64,000 nucleotides of DNA. Source: Dermanyssus gallinae. Lineage: Eukaryota > Arthropoda > Arachnida > Mesostigmata > Dermanyssidae. Position 1 is the stretch's first letter, and each line of letters starts with the position of its first letter. The notes beneath the pieces are model-generated. The model made no database searches and was not told the origin of the DNA. It was given only the letters and a program-made list of their open reading frames with translations. This document shows positions 43,892-57,424 of the stretch, piece after piece. The stretch lies in NCBI GenBank assembly GCA_003439945.1, contig QVRM01006088.1, positions 1-64,000 on the forward strand. The letters run 5' to 3'. The position numbers and the translations under genes were made by a program.

Positions 43892-45650
43892 AGTGTGTTT
43901 CGTTTTGTCTCACGCGCTTCGACCCCATCGCTGTCGTCGTTGGCGACTGCGGCGGCGTCTTCGCACTACTTCGTTTTCTGCTCGTTTTAGCTAGATCGTT
44001 GCTTACTACTACTACTGCTACTCCTTTTCCTCATCCTCTTTCTCCTGGTTGACTGGCCGGTCGCCTTTGTTGTCCTTGTTGTGGTTGTTGTTCTTGTTGT
44101 GGTTGTTGTTGTTCTTGTTGTTGTGGTTGTGCTGATGTGTGACTCGTAGGTCAGTCGCGGCCGGCCGGCCTGCAGCAGCGGCTTGTCACCCGTCTCGCCT
44201 ACAATCCGGTACACTCATCATGATCTTCGCACATGATTCCATTCATTCACAGTTGTTCACGTCGTTGTTGTTGTACGCTTGTTTTGGTGGTAGTACAACG
44301 CTTGTTGACCGTCCGCCTGTTTGGACCTTCAGCGTACGCTCATTCATTCGACTCATTCATTCGTCGCTGCTTGCTTCCGTTAGCATTTTATGCTTGTTGT
44401 GCAAGCTGCCGTTCAACACCTTGTAGCTACTGTTAATAATAATAATAATTTTTATTATTATTATTATTATTGACCGACTCTCTGACCCCTTCCCTTGTCG
44501 GTCCCGGTGCCTCCGCGCCCGCCCGGGGACTGCCGTTTCGCGAGCTGGGACCTCAACGATAAGAAAGTATGCGGACCTAAGTCGGGCGCACCACTTTTCG
44601 CCATTCGCGTTCGAGACGATGGGTGGCCCTGGGCCCTCACGGTAACATTGATCTCTCGGGTTGGCGACGCGTTACGGCAGGCGACGATGGACAAGAGGGC
44701 GCACGCCTTCTTCTCCCAGCGACTGTCCCTGGAGATCCAAAGAGGTAACGCGACCTCAGTGCTCGGAACTATGAGAGACTGAATGGACCCGGACCTTCGC
44801 GCCGGGGGGCGGGCAGGACTTCCTCACGGGCATGAGCGATAGAGCGGCTACGGCGCGCAGAACGAGTAACTAGGTCGACGAGCAGCAACGCCGTGAAGCA
44901 TTATATATATTCTTCTAAATTATTATAAAACTGATCAAATAATAATAATAATAATAATAATAATCTCACTGAATTGATGACTTTTACGTTACTTGCTTGG
45001 CTAGCGGGTACGCCTATGGTCACCGCTACGAAGATCACTACAGCCAGTTTCGTTGATCGAAGCCCCAGCGTCGTGGCGCTCGCCGCTCAGTTTCGTACTG
45101 ATTGGAGCCCTGCTTCTGCAAGACTCTGAATGGTGTTGTTTTTGCTGCTGCTGGTGGAGTTGAGAACAGTGAGACGTTCGAACACAGATAACTTCGACAG
45201 ATTCCGGCAGGGGCCTTTTGCTACGGTTCCCTGGCTACCCTTAACGATGACAACCATAACAACAACAACCACACTGGTAGCAACAACGATAACGACGGGA
45301 CAATAGGGACGGACGGCAATGATGATATCAACAAGCAAACTATAACAGTAAACAACAACACCAACGACAACAACAGCAACATCAAGAGCGACAGGATTAA
45401 CATCTACACCAACCACATCAACAAAGGCGACACCAGCAACAACAGCAATAATAACAACAACCACAACAACAACAACAATTGACGAACGTCCGATTTGCCG
45501 GCGGCGGGCCATTCATTCGAGGCCAGCGTTGTTCCAGATACAGACGTTGTTCTGCCGAGATGAATGAGCAGAGGAGTCGAGTCCAATCTCAGTGTGCGCC
45601 AGAAGGTTTGAGGAGCTTCCACCGATGCGGCGGTGTTCAGCGTTGTTGTT

Positions 45651-45692
<42 letters not shown>

Positions 45693-46200
45693 GCTGTTAT
45701 TGTTGTTGCTGCCTCTTCGACAAGAAAAGACCACGAGGAGGAAGAAAAGGAAAGAGGGGGTAACAGGGAAAGCACCAAGACCAGAAGAGTAGTTTGTTAC
45801 TACTGATGCTGCTCCTGGTTGGCGGCAGTGATGGCCATGATGGTGATGGCGGCGGCGGCGATATTGGGCAAAATCGGAGTCACCCAACGAGGGTGGCAAA
45901 ACAATGAAGCTCGTTGTCTCTGTTGTTTGGCCGACCAGCCGCCAGGACCGCTGCCGCCAGGACCGCCTGTATGTTCGCGACAGTCGCTGGAGAGAGACTC
46001 GGCCTACCTACGAGATGATTTCTGGCGCCGCCAGCCTGGCGCCACGCACTGATCCGGCACCACCACCTACCTTCACAGGCAGGCAGGCGGACGGACGGGA
46101 TGGCTACGTTCGCCAGCCGCTGCTCGTCCTAATGTAGTTGTTGCTGGTACGACGATGATGATGACGACGACTTCTGTCGCTGCTGCTGTTGCTGATGTTT
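43120..46200. repeat. Triplet-repeat island around a LINE relic
   Basis: CAA tracts at 43130-43165 and 45240-45480, GTT tracts at 44070-44130 and 45640-45710, GTC tracts at 43460-43490 and AAT tracts at 44433-44472 and 44938-44964. A (TA)n tract lies at 43859-43888 and CT runs at 43600-43660. The relic at 44473-44964 sits inside. Confidence 0.8.
44473..44964 (+). pseudogene. GC-rich truncated relic of a related LINE, between two AAT tracts
   Basis: The end of the open frame, up to the stop at 44780-44782, reads MDKRAHAFFSQRLSLEIQRGN and then ATSVLG. This corresponds to the last 40 residues of the intact ORF2 at 40096-42921. The preceding residues (TLISRVGDALRQ) fit the same C-terminal region. 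The fragment is much more GC-rich than the intact copy and has a longer 3' UTR, so it is a different subfamily. It is flanked by AAT/ATT tracts (44433-44472 and 44938-44964). The downstream tract may be a microsatellite-type tail rather than poly(A). The upstream boundary is uncertain. Confidence 0.7.
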
Positions 46201-47300
46201 CCGCCACTTTTGTCCATGTCGTCCTTTCAGAGAGATAAAAATAGAGAGCGAAAGGGAGAGTGAAATAAAGAGAGAGAGGGAGAGAGAGATGCGACCAAAT
46301 GACATTGCCAACACGGCACACATCCTCCATGTCTATGCGTGCATGGCCACTCTCAGGCTCATGTTTAAACACACCTACACACACACACACACACCATTAC
46401 TCGTCTATGCGAGTGATGGTTTGTGTGAGTGAGTGATGATGATGATGAGCAAACGCGAGTAGCTGGCTAGTCGTCATGGAGGATGCACGAATCTGTCTCT
46501 TTTTTCCTAGATTTTTAGATCTCTCAACTTATTTTTCCTTTACCCTCTACCCTCTCTATCTTTCTATTTCTCTCTCTCTCTCTATCTCTCTGTGTTTGTG
46601 TGTTTTTGCGTCTATCACCCAGCCATTGTCAACGAACAGAGAAACGACGTTCGGCGTTCGCCCATTGATGGCCCGTCCATCTCTCTGTCCTTTAATCTAC
46701 CTCACGCCAGTACAGTTTCCTCAGTACATGCGAGCGATCTCAGTACACAATATCAAATACGATATTCAGAAGTTGAACAAGAATGCGATTAAGTAGCACA
46801 CAAGTGAGAAGAAGAGAAGAATGTACGAACGCCATCTCTAGAAATAAATCCTACTATACTCGGCGATGGGTAATAGTGTTGTGGGGTGTTCCTCAATTGT
46901 TTAGCCTCCACGGATGTAAAATGTAGGTTACACTAGCCGTTTACTGGTCTAAAAAGAGAGAACCAGAGGGTAACTAGAAAAAGATTAGAACGCCGGTAAA
47001 TTTGACGCTCGTTTCCAGCCGCCAAGAACAACAAACGCCGTGCTACCGCCGACCTCCACGTTTGCTCTGCTGCCAAACTGGACAAACGGCGATTCGCTCG
47101 AGTTGCGTTTCCCGAGCGCACCCGTCAACATTCGAGCGCCTTCGAAAGCCTTCCTCGGCATCGACTTCGAAACACTACTTGAGCACCTCCACTTAGTCCA
47201 CTCGTGTCTCGTTCGAGTGAGTTTGAGCAGCAGCAGCAGCAGGAGCAGTGTCGACGAATAAATGAGAAGAGCGATGACTGCAAGCACGTCGTACACAGGG

Positions 47301-47329
47301 CGGCCCTCGGGCTCCGGCCCCGAGGGCCG
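47301..47329. other. GC-rich 11-bp perfect hairpin
   Basis: CGGCCCTCGGG and CCCGAGGGCCG pair fully around the 7-nt loop CTCCGGC. No T-run follows, and the role is unknown. Confidence 0.85.
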
Positions 47330-47572
47330 TCAGAACGAAACGTGACGACCGTGACCAGGCCACCGTAGGTAGACCAGGCGGCAGCCAGCTGCTTGCTAGT
47401 CGAGAGCAGGGGTCTAACTGGCCATCTAAAAGGCGTTGCTGTTAGAACTATGTGATCTACAGAGGCTAGTCCCGCACAAACGAGCTGGAACAGGAACAAA
47501 GGACGCCACATGCAGTATCCGTTCGCAGTATTTGCGCAGACCGTTTGTTCGTCGTCAAGGCTTTTGGATTTC

Positions 47573-47573
47573 T

Positions 47574-47611
<38 letters not shown>
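47573..47611. repeat. Compound (TA)n(TG)n microsatellite
   Basis: About 26 bp of TA continuing into a TG run. Confidence 0.95.
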
Positions 47612-47613
<2 letters not shown>

Positions 47614-48939
47614 CGTCTTGTTACACACCGTAGAATTTTCTACAGATAAGATAGATGAGTGCTTATCTGAACAAGTCCGGGTTGCAACCGAATAAACACT
47701 CAGATCTTCGTCAGTAACGGTTTGTGTTTATTTGACAGATGAATTATGTGGTCTTTGCCAAATCTTTAGATGATCTGGCGGATGAAGCCGTCCAACCCGC
47801 AGACGAGTTCTGGCCTGTTAACTTTTGGTTTCAACCGGTGTCGCGCGAAAGTCGTATGTCACTCGCGACTTTTCATACGCGCTCTATCGGTATTCAAAAC
47901 ATCGACGTTGTATGATTATCATACTTGCTAGTATTTTACATTTGGGTGTTTTCGCATGTTTCAGGAGGACAAAGGGGGCCGAATTCGGCTGTTTGGTATT
48001 GGCCTCACTAGCTAATAGTAGTCAATGTATAGGTCGCGCATTTCTCTATTATGGCTTTTTCCACTAGCATAGAAGCGTGAAAGTGGGAAGTCCTTCGAGG
48101 ATGAGGCTATTAATAAATTACCAAATCATATAAGTCATTGATAAGCGCGAATTTGCAGCAAGCGCGCACTTCCTTTTTATCTTATCAATCCATCCCAGTT
48201 AGGCGTGTGCGACCTAACTTTGTTGAAGATGTTGAAGAACCAGTTGTAGCGTACCGTTATCAGATTGTTAAGTCTGTTTTTGTGCTATGTTTTTATATCT
48301 TAACAAACTTTTTTGGATAACAAGAATGTTAAGCTGCAATTACCGTTGACGTCGTCAGGTATTTGTCTCAATTGAAAAACAAACTCGCTTTTACAGCTTT
48401 CAGGCAGACGCATTCTTAATGCGCCTCATTATAATAAATAATACGTACAAGTGACTGCCATTGGCCTAAAATACCTTTGATAATTTGATTAACTGAGCTT
48501 GATTGTTCATGTTCACACAAAAACTCTTTTAGGATCTCAAGCAACGAATCGACAGTTCCTATTCTGACGAGTTCAAAGTTCGTAGTGATTTCCTGAGTAT
48601 CACAATTGAATTGCATTTTATTCAATGTACGCCTTCACCGTAGTCTCTGCGGTAAGTAGTTGTATTTATTTGTATTGCCTTGCACCTTTGGTCTTGTCCT
48701 GCATGTGACAGTCGCCACGTATACACCAGGTACATAGTGCTTAGTTATCACTACTAGGTATGTTCAGGCGCCGCCTTTCACGAGAGGTCGGAATTGTGCA
48801 TCTGCCGGTTCTGCCTACAGAGGTATGCCAAGTATCATGCAATTGAATGCGTAGCATTGAAGCATAAATTGGACTACTTCTCTCGCCAAAAGCGTGAAGA
48901 AAAATATTATGAGAAATACCCTTTGAAGTGTATATAAAA

Positions 48940-48985
48940 CCCAGTTTGAGTCAAATAAACATAATTGAATTGAATAATTTCTTAC
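48940..48985 (+). mobile_element. Short LINE-type 3' tail
   Basis: The sequence TCAAATAAACATAATTGAAT and the following TTGAATAAT resemble the 3' tail at 29340-29390. No coding sequence can be read upstream. Confidence 0.35.
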
Positions 48986-50172
48986 ATTTCCTAGTCCTGA
49001 ACTCCGCAAATGGTGCACATAAGCCATTGCACCTGAGATGTTAAGATCATCAGCCATTGCATGTAAGATGTTTCTCCGTGATTAAAGGTGACGCATTTAC
49101 ATAAAGATGCATAAACCAATCGTGCCCTAAGCCGATAGTTCTTCACTAGTGATTTTCATGTTTTTTTTCAAAATAGAAGTTACGTTACGTTTGCTAATCC
49201 AACGGTCGAATTATGGCCAAAACGTCATGATTCCTGACTTAAGATACTTTGACAAAAACCGTTAAGGACCTGCCCCTCATTAGAGAAACTTTCAAATCAA
49301 GTTTTCGTAGGCTCTGCAATGTTACAGTTGTGAGGTCTAAACGTATTGTCGCAATTATTTTAAAGAATTACTTTACTCCATGAATTGCTCTGCAAATGTT
49401 TTTAAACAAATGAGTAGAATTTTGTCAAGCGCGAAATTTGCTGTAGGCTCCACTACGTTATGTGCTGAATATCTTGCTTTCGGAGCAAAATCACATGCGA
49501 ATCCGAACGTGCATTCTAAAAGAGGCTTGTGTATTGAAATAGCCCCATAAGCTTTCTTGCAATCAACGCGGAATTGAGCAGATTACAGTCATGAGTTTTT
49601 TTTGGGCTCGAACAGGGGGATGTATGCGCACACGCTACCCGCGTTTCAAAATGTAAACAGCACAGATATAAACTCTCGCATAAAGCTGGTATTGCAACGA
49701 ACAAGTTTGCAACCCCTTATATCTACGTTGGTCCACACACACACGAACACACGAAAGAGCCAAAATAGTTGATTTCGTTGAAACAGCCAACAATTTCTGT
49801 CTTGCCCAATAGAATAAAGTTTTGCTGATTCATCTAGGGCGTACCCACAGGCCCACTCTAACCACACTCTGAAGTCGACGATCTTCAGAGATCAGACATG
49901 TAACACTCTGAGACTCATTGCAGATTCCCTTGTGTGAATCCGCGCACAAATCATAGCAACGTATCCACGTTCAGTATAGCAGTTAAGAAACAAAACCTCT
50001 ATGTCTGTGCATTCCAGGCCTGTCGAAGTGGCCTAGAATGTTCATGCATAGAAAATTTTAAACAACAACATTAACACGATGGGTAGTAGCTGCCGAAGAA
50101 GAGAAACTAAGTCGTTTACACTTATCTGTAGAAATTGATGGAGAATGGTTGTCTGATTACGTCAATATTATT

Positions 50173-50453
50173 GTTATTATTTATTATTTATTATTTATTA
50201 TTTATTATTTATTATTTATTATTTATTATTTATTATTTATTATTTATTATTTATTATTTATTATTTATTATTTATTATTTATTATTTATTATTTATTATT
50301 TATTATTTATTATTTATTATTTATTATTTATTATTTATTATTTATTCTTTCTTATTTATTATTTATTTATTATTATTATTTATTATTTATTATTTATTAT
50401 TTATTATTTATTATTTATTATTTATTATTTATTATTTATTATTTATTATTATT
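50173..50453. repeat. Tandem array of the heptamer TTATTTA
   Basis: About 40 copies of a 7-bp unit, nearly perfect, with one interruption around 50345-50375. Because seven is not a multiple of three and the unit has no stop in two of its frames, long meaningless frames run through it. It is followed at 50493-50518 by an AAT tract. Confidence 0.95.
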
Positions 50454-50559
50454 TGAAATCCAGGAATACCTCACAATTATGACGCCGAAAAAATAATAAT
50501 AATAATAATAATAATAATTAAAAAGGAAAAACAATATCAAATATTCTTCTTCGTATTAC

Positions 50560-50964
50560 TGTTGCTATTGCAAGCTGCCGGGTGGTTTATCGATCGGGGG
50601 GGGGGGGGGGGAGGGTGTTGTCGTTTCGACGGCTTAAAGCCGTTGGTTTGTGCATGGCAAGCGTAAAAACAACAGCAGAACGAAGACGGCCATTAGCTAT
50701 TGTATAAACAAGCATTAGCTGTTGCAGTAGCGGTGGCACTAGCGGAGGTACTAGCAAAGGCCGCATCGTCGGTAATCGCTGAATCGTTGTTGTTCAAGCA
50801 TTCTTTTTATTGCCGCTGCCCGCTGCGGGTTGGTTATTCTTCGTATGGCGCCCGTGTCATTGGTGTCGGGCGTCGTTCACGTTGTCGCGTTCGCGATGGG
50901 CGGCGCAATGCGAGCACAGAATAAGCCCGACTGTATCATGTTACTTGATCTACATCACACGCAC

Positions 50965-50998
<34 letters not shown>

Positions 50999-53568
50999 TG
51001 TATGGCAAGCGTAGTGTCACAACATCGCTTGCGCCATGCCAGGATGTCACGCAGTGGTGATGGGCTAATGTCTGCCGGCTAAAGCCATCATGATGACGGT
51101 GGCGATGGTGGTGGTGGTGACGACGACCACGGCAGTGTCGAACTCACGGCTTCACGACTTCAACCTCACACTTTGTGTTCAGTTGTGACCGAGTTGATGA
51201 CCCACCACCACTCGGCCAAGTCTGAGCCACGAGAGCGGCTCACCGAGGACGATCGCGGCGTGGCTGAGGTGTCTCGTTGGCGTGCGCCGCCACGGTAGGC
51301 GAGATCATCGCAGTACAGGATGCGCGACAAAGAATGCTAAGATGTTATATAGACACGAATGACGGTAGTAAACGAGGTGAAAGATGGGCGAAAAGACGAG
51401 GGGGACGACAAAAAACAAGAGGTTGAGGCCTAAAGAAGGACAGACGGAAGGAGAGAAAGAGAATCATAGACAGAGAGAGAGATAGAAAAAGGGGTAGAAG
51501 GAAAATAACTACACTTGTGTGTAGCTGTTGTGGACAAGACACGACGACGACGAAAGGCTTGCAACATAGTGCTAGGCGTGAGTGGTACAGGCATTGTGAG
51601 GCACTTAGAGAAGTCACGTCGATTGAAGAAACCACACAAGGAAAGATAGGGTAACACAGGCAGATAGATAGATAGGCAGATAGATAGATAGATAGACAAA
51701 CATATATACAAACGCACGCAGGTTGGCATGCGCCCCTACAACTAGAACGGGTAGAGTCAGCACTACTTTGCCGAGCCACGGTAGGCACAATCGAGGATGA
51801 GATCTACAACTGATGCTGTTGCTGTTGCTGCTGCTGCTGTTATTGCTACTGCTGCGAGCATAGCAGCGCCAATGGCTGTGCCACCCCGTTGTCAGGGCAG
51901 TCTACGGCGTCAACGCGCCTTTAATCGAACCAACGCCAAGTCACCCTCGAAGGTGTTTGTCTATCGTCGTCTCTCCGTGTGTAGGATAGTGCGCAGCGCG
52001 AGCCTGCACAAACCAAGACAAAACCTAATAGTAGTAGTAGTAGTAGTACATGGCTTGTTTTCTGGCTTGCTCTCTGTTTCGCGGTGCGGTGCTTTCATGA
52101 TGTGCCCCTTGATTACAGTACCAACAATCACAGCAACAGCAACAACAACAACAACAACAACATAAGCAGCAGCAATAATAGCAGCGATAGCAGCAGCAAT
52201 AACAACAGTGGCAGCAATAACAACAACAACCACAACAACAACAACAACAACAACAACTACTACTACTACTACTACTACTACTACCACTACTACTACCACC
52301 ATAACTGCGACAACAGCGACTGCAACGGCAGTAGCGCCAGCAGCACGACATAGCGTTATCTTATGTCGTCGTCCTATACATTGCGACACTTTGCCAAAGC
52401 TTTCTCAGGTCGAGGCGTTTTTCGTTCGTCGGCAGGTGCATTGCGGACATCGGTCTCGAAGGCGCTACCTTTGCTGGCCAGACAGACAGGCAGGCAGGGA
52501 GGGAGACGGACCGGATCGGCACCGGAGGCGATTCAGTTTACCGGAGACCGACTCTAGAAGCTGCGGCTCTATAGAAGCGACCAGCTAGAACAACAGCAAC
52601 AACAACAGAGTGCAGCAATGCAGAATGAGATTATAGATGATAGAAGCATAAAGCAGCGGCAGCAAAAGCAACAGCAGCTGCAGCAGCACGATCATTGTCA
52701 GCAGCAATGTCGTCAAGCTAAGCTAAACATATGAAAGGCGATGGCCGGCCAACGGTAAGCGGTAAGTCATCAACATAATCATCATCATCATCGTCGTCAT
52801 CATCATCATCACCATCAGTAAAAGCATGATGAGCATCCCCATCATAATCAAAATCACGATGTTGTTGATGACGGTGATGATGGTGATGATGATGATGATG
52901 ATGGTGGTCATTGTCATTGTGGTTGGTCATGATAGCACTCCACCACCATCATCATCACCGCAATCATGATGGATAGATAACAATAATAATAATAATAATA
53001 GTATCGCCGATACGCGCCGCTGTGTTCGAGTACTTCGAGTTTAGCACAGACGTGGCGGCTGCAGGCGCGCGCGCGCCGGCCGCTGCCGCCGCCACCGCCT
53101 TCTGGCCATGCCGTGTCCGTTCGTCGTCGTCGTCGTCGTCGGCTATTCGCCGGTCCTTTTCGGCAGGCCATTCCGAACCTTCCAACCAGAACAGCGCAGC
53201 TGATGTGACGGGCGGTGGTGTGTCTGTGAGAAAAGCGGCAACAGTATTTGTACGGATCACGACGACGACGATGTTCGTTTGCCAACCAACTTAATGTGGC
53301 TGACACCCGCTAGATGGCGCTGACGTCAACGACGATGACGACGACGACCACGGCAGCGGCGGCGGCGGCCAGCAAGCAGCGCACATTGAGTGAACGACAC
53401 GCACGCCCCTTAACGCGATTGGGGTTTCCGACTCGTTTTCCCACCTTCTCTCTCTCTCGCTCTCTCTTCCTTCATCACTCTCTCTCTATTCCTTCACCAC
53501 TCTCTCTCCCTCTCTCATCACTCTCTTATATCTCTTCCTTTTTCTCCTTACCCGACATCCCTCTCTTT

Positions 53569-53601
<33 letters not shown>

Positions 53602-54091
53602 AAGAGCGAATTCAACCTTACTAGTTCTCCTCTCCGTGTTCCTCGCGTTGTCTATGTTCCTCACGCGCAAGTTACCTTCCTCTATAGACTCGATCTCGAT
53701 AGATAAGTGTAGTAGCAGTAGCAGTAATAGTAGTAGTGTAGTAGTATGTAGCCTGATGGACCTGGCGGCTGAACGACTCGGCTGAAAGAGCTGCGTGGCT
53801 GGCTGGCTGGCTGGAATCGTTGCCGCGTCGCGGCTTGCTTTCACGGCCATCGGCGTTTGGGACCGGTCGGGAAGACAGGCGGGCGGGGCCCAAACACCCG
53901 GACGACGACGACGACGATGACAACGGCGAGAAAACACTCAGACGGCCTACGAATAGATAGATAGATAAATAGATAAATCCTTAGATAGAGAAGTAGCTGG
54001 CAAGCTAGACGAACGTCGACGACGACGACGACGACAACGACGACAGCAGCAGCAGCAACAACAACAACAACACCGACACGCGGCGACGGTC

Positions 54092-54181
<90 letters not shown>

Positions 54182-54690
54182 ATGATGGGGACATGACAAA
54201 GATGTGCTCGAACTCGGAAGGGAACACTGAGAAGGCTAGATGCTTCTCTGCATCGACTGGCACCGCAACTTCAGCTCAGCTCCACTATAACCCACACCAA
54301 CCAACCAACCAACCAACCACGGGGTACTATATCAGCAGCAACAGCAGGAGCAGCGCCAGTTCGTAGCCGCTGCTGCTGCTGCTGCTGCTGCAGAGAAGAA
54401 AGAACATAATTGTTCTTCACACAGCGGTGAGTGGTTGACATTTGCTCACCATCACCGCCACCACCACCACAAAGATATGAGCAGGGCGGCGGTGGCGGGA
54501 ACGACAACGTGATGTTGATGATAACGTTGAGGATGACCACCACAACAACGGCAACAACAGCTGCAGCAACAAAAACAATAACGACAACAACCACGACAAC
54601 AACTACTACTAGCAACCGCAACAACAACTGCGGCAGTAGCAACAACAACAACAACAATACCTACAAGACCTACCTACACACCTAATACAT
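50560..54690. repeat. Largest triplet-repeat island
   Basis: It contains a G-run (50597-50613), a GATA-type tetranucleotide run (51661-51703), CAA, ACT and TAC tracts (52125-52310), CAT/ATG tracts (52775-52910), AAT (52980-53000), GTC (53120-53140), CT and AG runs (53440-53600), GAC and a near-perfect CAA tract (about 54094-54178), and CAA again to 54655. There is also a (TA)n tract at 50964-50990. Open frames of up to 147 codons are all compositionally biased. Confidence 0.85.
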
Positions 54691-54699
54691 GCACTTACA

Positions 54700-55205
54700 A
54701 GATTAACGGTAATAAAGGCCCATTGACTCCTTCAGTCAACTATTGCGCGATGTGGGAGCCCGCGTCGAAATAGAATGACGACCGCTAGATCAGCAATAAA
54801 CAGCATCCGCCAGCCCACAATAAAGCCACCCGATTAAGAGTGATGACCTGTGGAGAAATCAACATAAGCACGTCATCGCAGTAGTCGTAGCAATAGTAGT
54901 CATAGTAATGTCGTAGTAATTCGCCGGCAAATTAGAGAAGTATCATCACGCGGTAGCAACATTCACTAGCCAAAGTCTTCCCAATTGATCTTCTCTACAA
55001 TACAACGCCTTCGTCGGAGCTATACAAGAAAGAGGCTTTTGCCTCGCATATGACTCAATGCCAAACAGCAAAAACAACAACAACAACAACGACAACAACA
55101 AAAACAACAGAAACGACGACGATAACGGAAGGCGAGTATTCTTGTTCTAGTAGCGATGAGACAGTAGTTTGTAGTATTGCTAACAGCACTTCCCTGCTGA
55201 GGGGG
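54700..55205. other. No recognised gene
   Basis: GTA-like (54880-54915) and CAA (55070-55110) triplet patches only. Confidence 0.5.
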
Positions 55206-55209
55206 ATGA

Positions 55210-55330
55210 GGACATGACTGATTTTCAGTGGGTTGGAGCCCCACACTACCGGCCAACACTTGCAGTTAAGGACACTGATGGTGGACGCTAAATGTTGACT
55301 GAGAGTCAGGCCAAAACCGAAAGTGGTCGC
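55210..55330 (+). mobile_element. SINE family A, 3' part
   Basis: A B-box-like GGGTTGGAGCCCC is followed by a shortened body ending GTGGACGCTAAATGTTGACT, then GAGAGTCAGGCC. The A box is not clear. Confidence 0.55.
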
Positions 55331-55334
55331 TTAC

Positions 55335-57235
55335 TTTGCGTTTTATTACAAGGACTTATATAGTGAGAAAGACTTACGATTTATAAATTCACGTGATAAA
55401 TAGAAGACGCTATCTATGCAAATATACGTAAAAATACGTTCCTACATTCAAACTCTTTAGACAAGATATGGACGTATTCATATCAAACACATGCTTACCA
55501 TTACATTTATTTACTCTCACTATTGTTGATCTTATTGTAACGGGTAATTATTGTTCATCAGCTAATGTGCATGCCCATTCACGTATTTGGCACAATCACC
55601 CTTGGGTTGGTAGCGGTGAGCAGTTTCAAAATCATACAACCAAAAATAACAAATTCACAACAAATATGCGTACCCTAGGCACACATAAACACGCAACCAT
55701 ATAAATCAATTCACACGTAAATACGACGAAAATGGCTATCCGTATTGGTTAACGGCAATGAGTCATATTTTTTCCAACGAGGTGTTTTGAGAATATGCCG
55801 TATCACGGCAGAGTTTTTCCGACGGAATTCAATTCAGTTAATTGCGGCTAAGCTCTCCCTCTCTCGTAAAGTAATGTCCGACATCGATTTCGGCAAGTTA
55901 GGCTGACATTGCCCAAAATATTCGTCAAATACAGCGGTGAGTGGCAAGTCGTATCTTTGCATATCTTTACCTTTCCACATTGTGTCTACTCCGTAAGCGG
56001 CCACCGAAGCAATTTTGAAATTAGATTGGCAAAACGCCGTTTATTTTAATCACAAAATTCAGTTGTCCTATATTGTTTATCGTCCGCAGTACTATTGGCG
56101 TCTTTCTGCACGCTTTCGTGCTATGTCTGGTGAAGCAGCGACGAAAACGGGACTATAAACCCCTTGTGTAGATACTAGCTAACATAAACAGGGATCGTTC
56201 TTACCAGGTATCAGGTATACTTGCATACTACTTGAACGATACGACCTAGGATTAATAAAAATAAACTGAAACGCACAAAAGCCACGTATACATGGTTGTG
56301 ACTCTTAGCCAGGACTCGAAGTGTGTCTCTGTTGAACAAACCGCAATTGTGCTAAGCCGAAGACACTCATTGAACGTCCAGCAAGGGGCCAGAAATGAGG
56401 CATTTCTCAAGTCAATCTTTATTTATTAAGGCCTGGGTGGCTGGGGTCTTCGGACGTAGACATTTTAGCGCCTGTAGGGTCTCTTGAAATGTAAGCTATT
56501 ACCTATCTTGCTGTCGCTCGACAATTGCAGCATCGTTCCCTATGATCCGTTCCGTATCGAGGACAACGGCATTGCTTTGCGTACAGTACAGTCGTTCCCC
56601 GCAAACATTTTTGCGCATAAGTGATACTTTAGGACTATTGAGTCCATAAAGCAATTCGCGAACGCGTAATGAGATGGCTATTTGCGTCGCGGATATTTGC
56701 CCTTCTCCGAGAATAAAGCTTTCTCAGCTGAACAAAGTTCTTTATTCATCTGGAGTCTGTGCTTCTTTGAGCGCGATTGCTTTATTGATAAGTGGATTGT
56801 CTGTCTCTGTGACATGTGTAATGTCTCCAGTGTGATGGAGAGCGCACTTTTAGCTGTACATGGTTTCCGACGGTTCTCGCCCAACAACCGAATTTTGTTA
56901 TGGTTAATACCACCGGGAATATATCAAGCTCTACATTTTCAGGAAGTTTGCTGCCAATAGCAAGACATCCAAGTTACTTTTGGCTGCAGACTCGAGGAGC
57001 GCTAATAGTATGAAGCCCTCATAGTCCCACGGAGCGAAGTCCTTCGTTTCTAGTCTTAAGTACTCCGTAATGGTAATGGCTCCGTGAGCGCTAGAAAGGG
57101 CCGTTGCGCCTAGCTGTTAAAACACTCTTTCATACATTTAAATACTCCGCCTCTCCCAATTCCATTAGAAAAAAAGATTTTTTAACGAGTTTGACGGTCC
57201 CATAAAATGTGGCCTATTCATTTGTGACACTCTCC
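55335..57235. other. No recognised feature
   Basis: AT-rich unique-looking sequence. The frame 56682-56960 (92 codons) has an overlapping antisense frame and no known family. Confidence 0.45.
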
Positions 57236-57239
57236 CCCA

Positions 57240-57240
<1 letters not shown>

Positions 57241-57311
<71 letters not shown>
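57241..57311. repeat. Compound (CT)n(TA)n microsatellite
   Basis: About 24 bp of CT continuing without a break into about 46 bp of TA. Confidence 0.95.
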
Positions 57312-57312
<1 letters not shown>

Positions 57313-57424
57313 TAAAAGTAAACAATAGAACAATTTAGAGGCAAGAGGACCATTATCACGTAGGCACGAGACCGCAAACGTGCGTCCGCGAACAATTTGA
57401 GTTCCAACCTCCAACCCCCGTGAC

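Larger units (their letters stand above)
46210..50165. other. Mostly unrecognised
   Basis: GA and CA runs (46225-46395), CT run (46565-46590), the hairpin at 47301, a TA/TG microsatellite at 47573 and a LINE-type tail at 48940. No gene is supported. Confidence 0.45.

Noticed and set aside
45404..45899. Antisense frames of 124 and 128 codons
   Set aside because: Poly-Thr, poly-Asn and poly-Leu stretches come from one GTT tract read in different frames.
51345..51788. Antisense frame of 147 codons
   Set aside because: It crosses GATA and GA-type simple repeats and reads as Ser/Leu/Tyr-rich text without a domain.
52363..52557. Frame with a mitochondrial-presequence-like N-terminus
   Set aside because: Basic and Ser-rich composition alone is weak, the frame lies inside a triplet island and ends after 64 codons.
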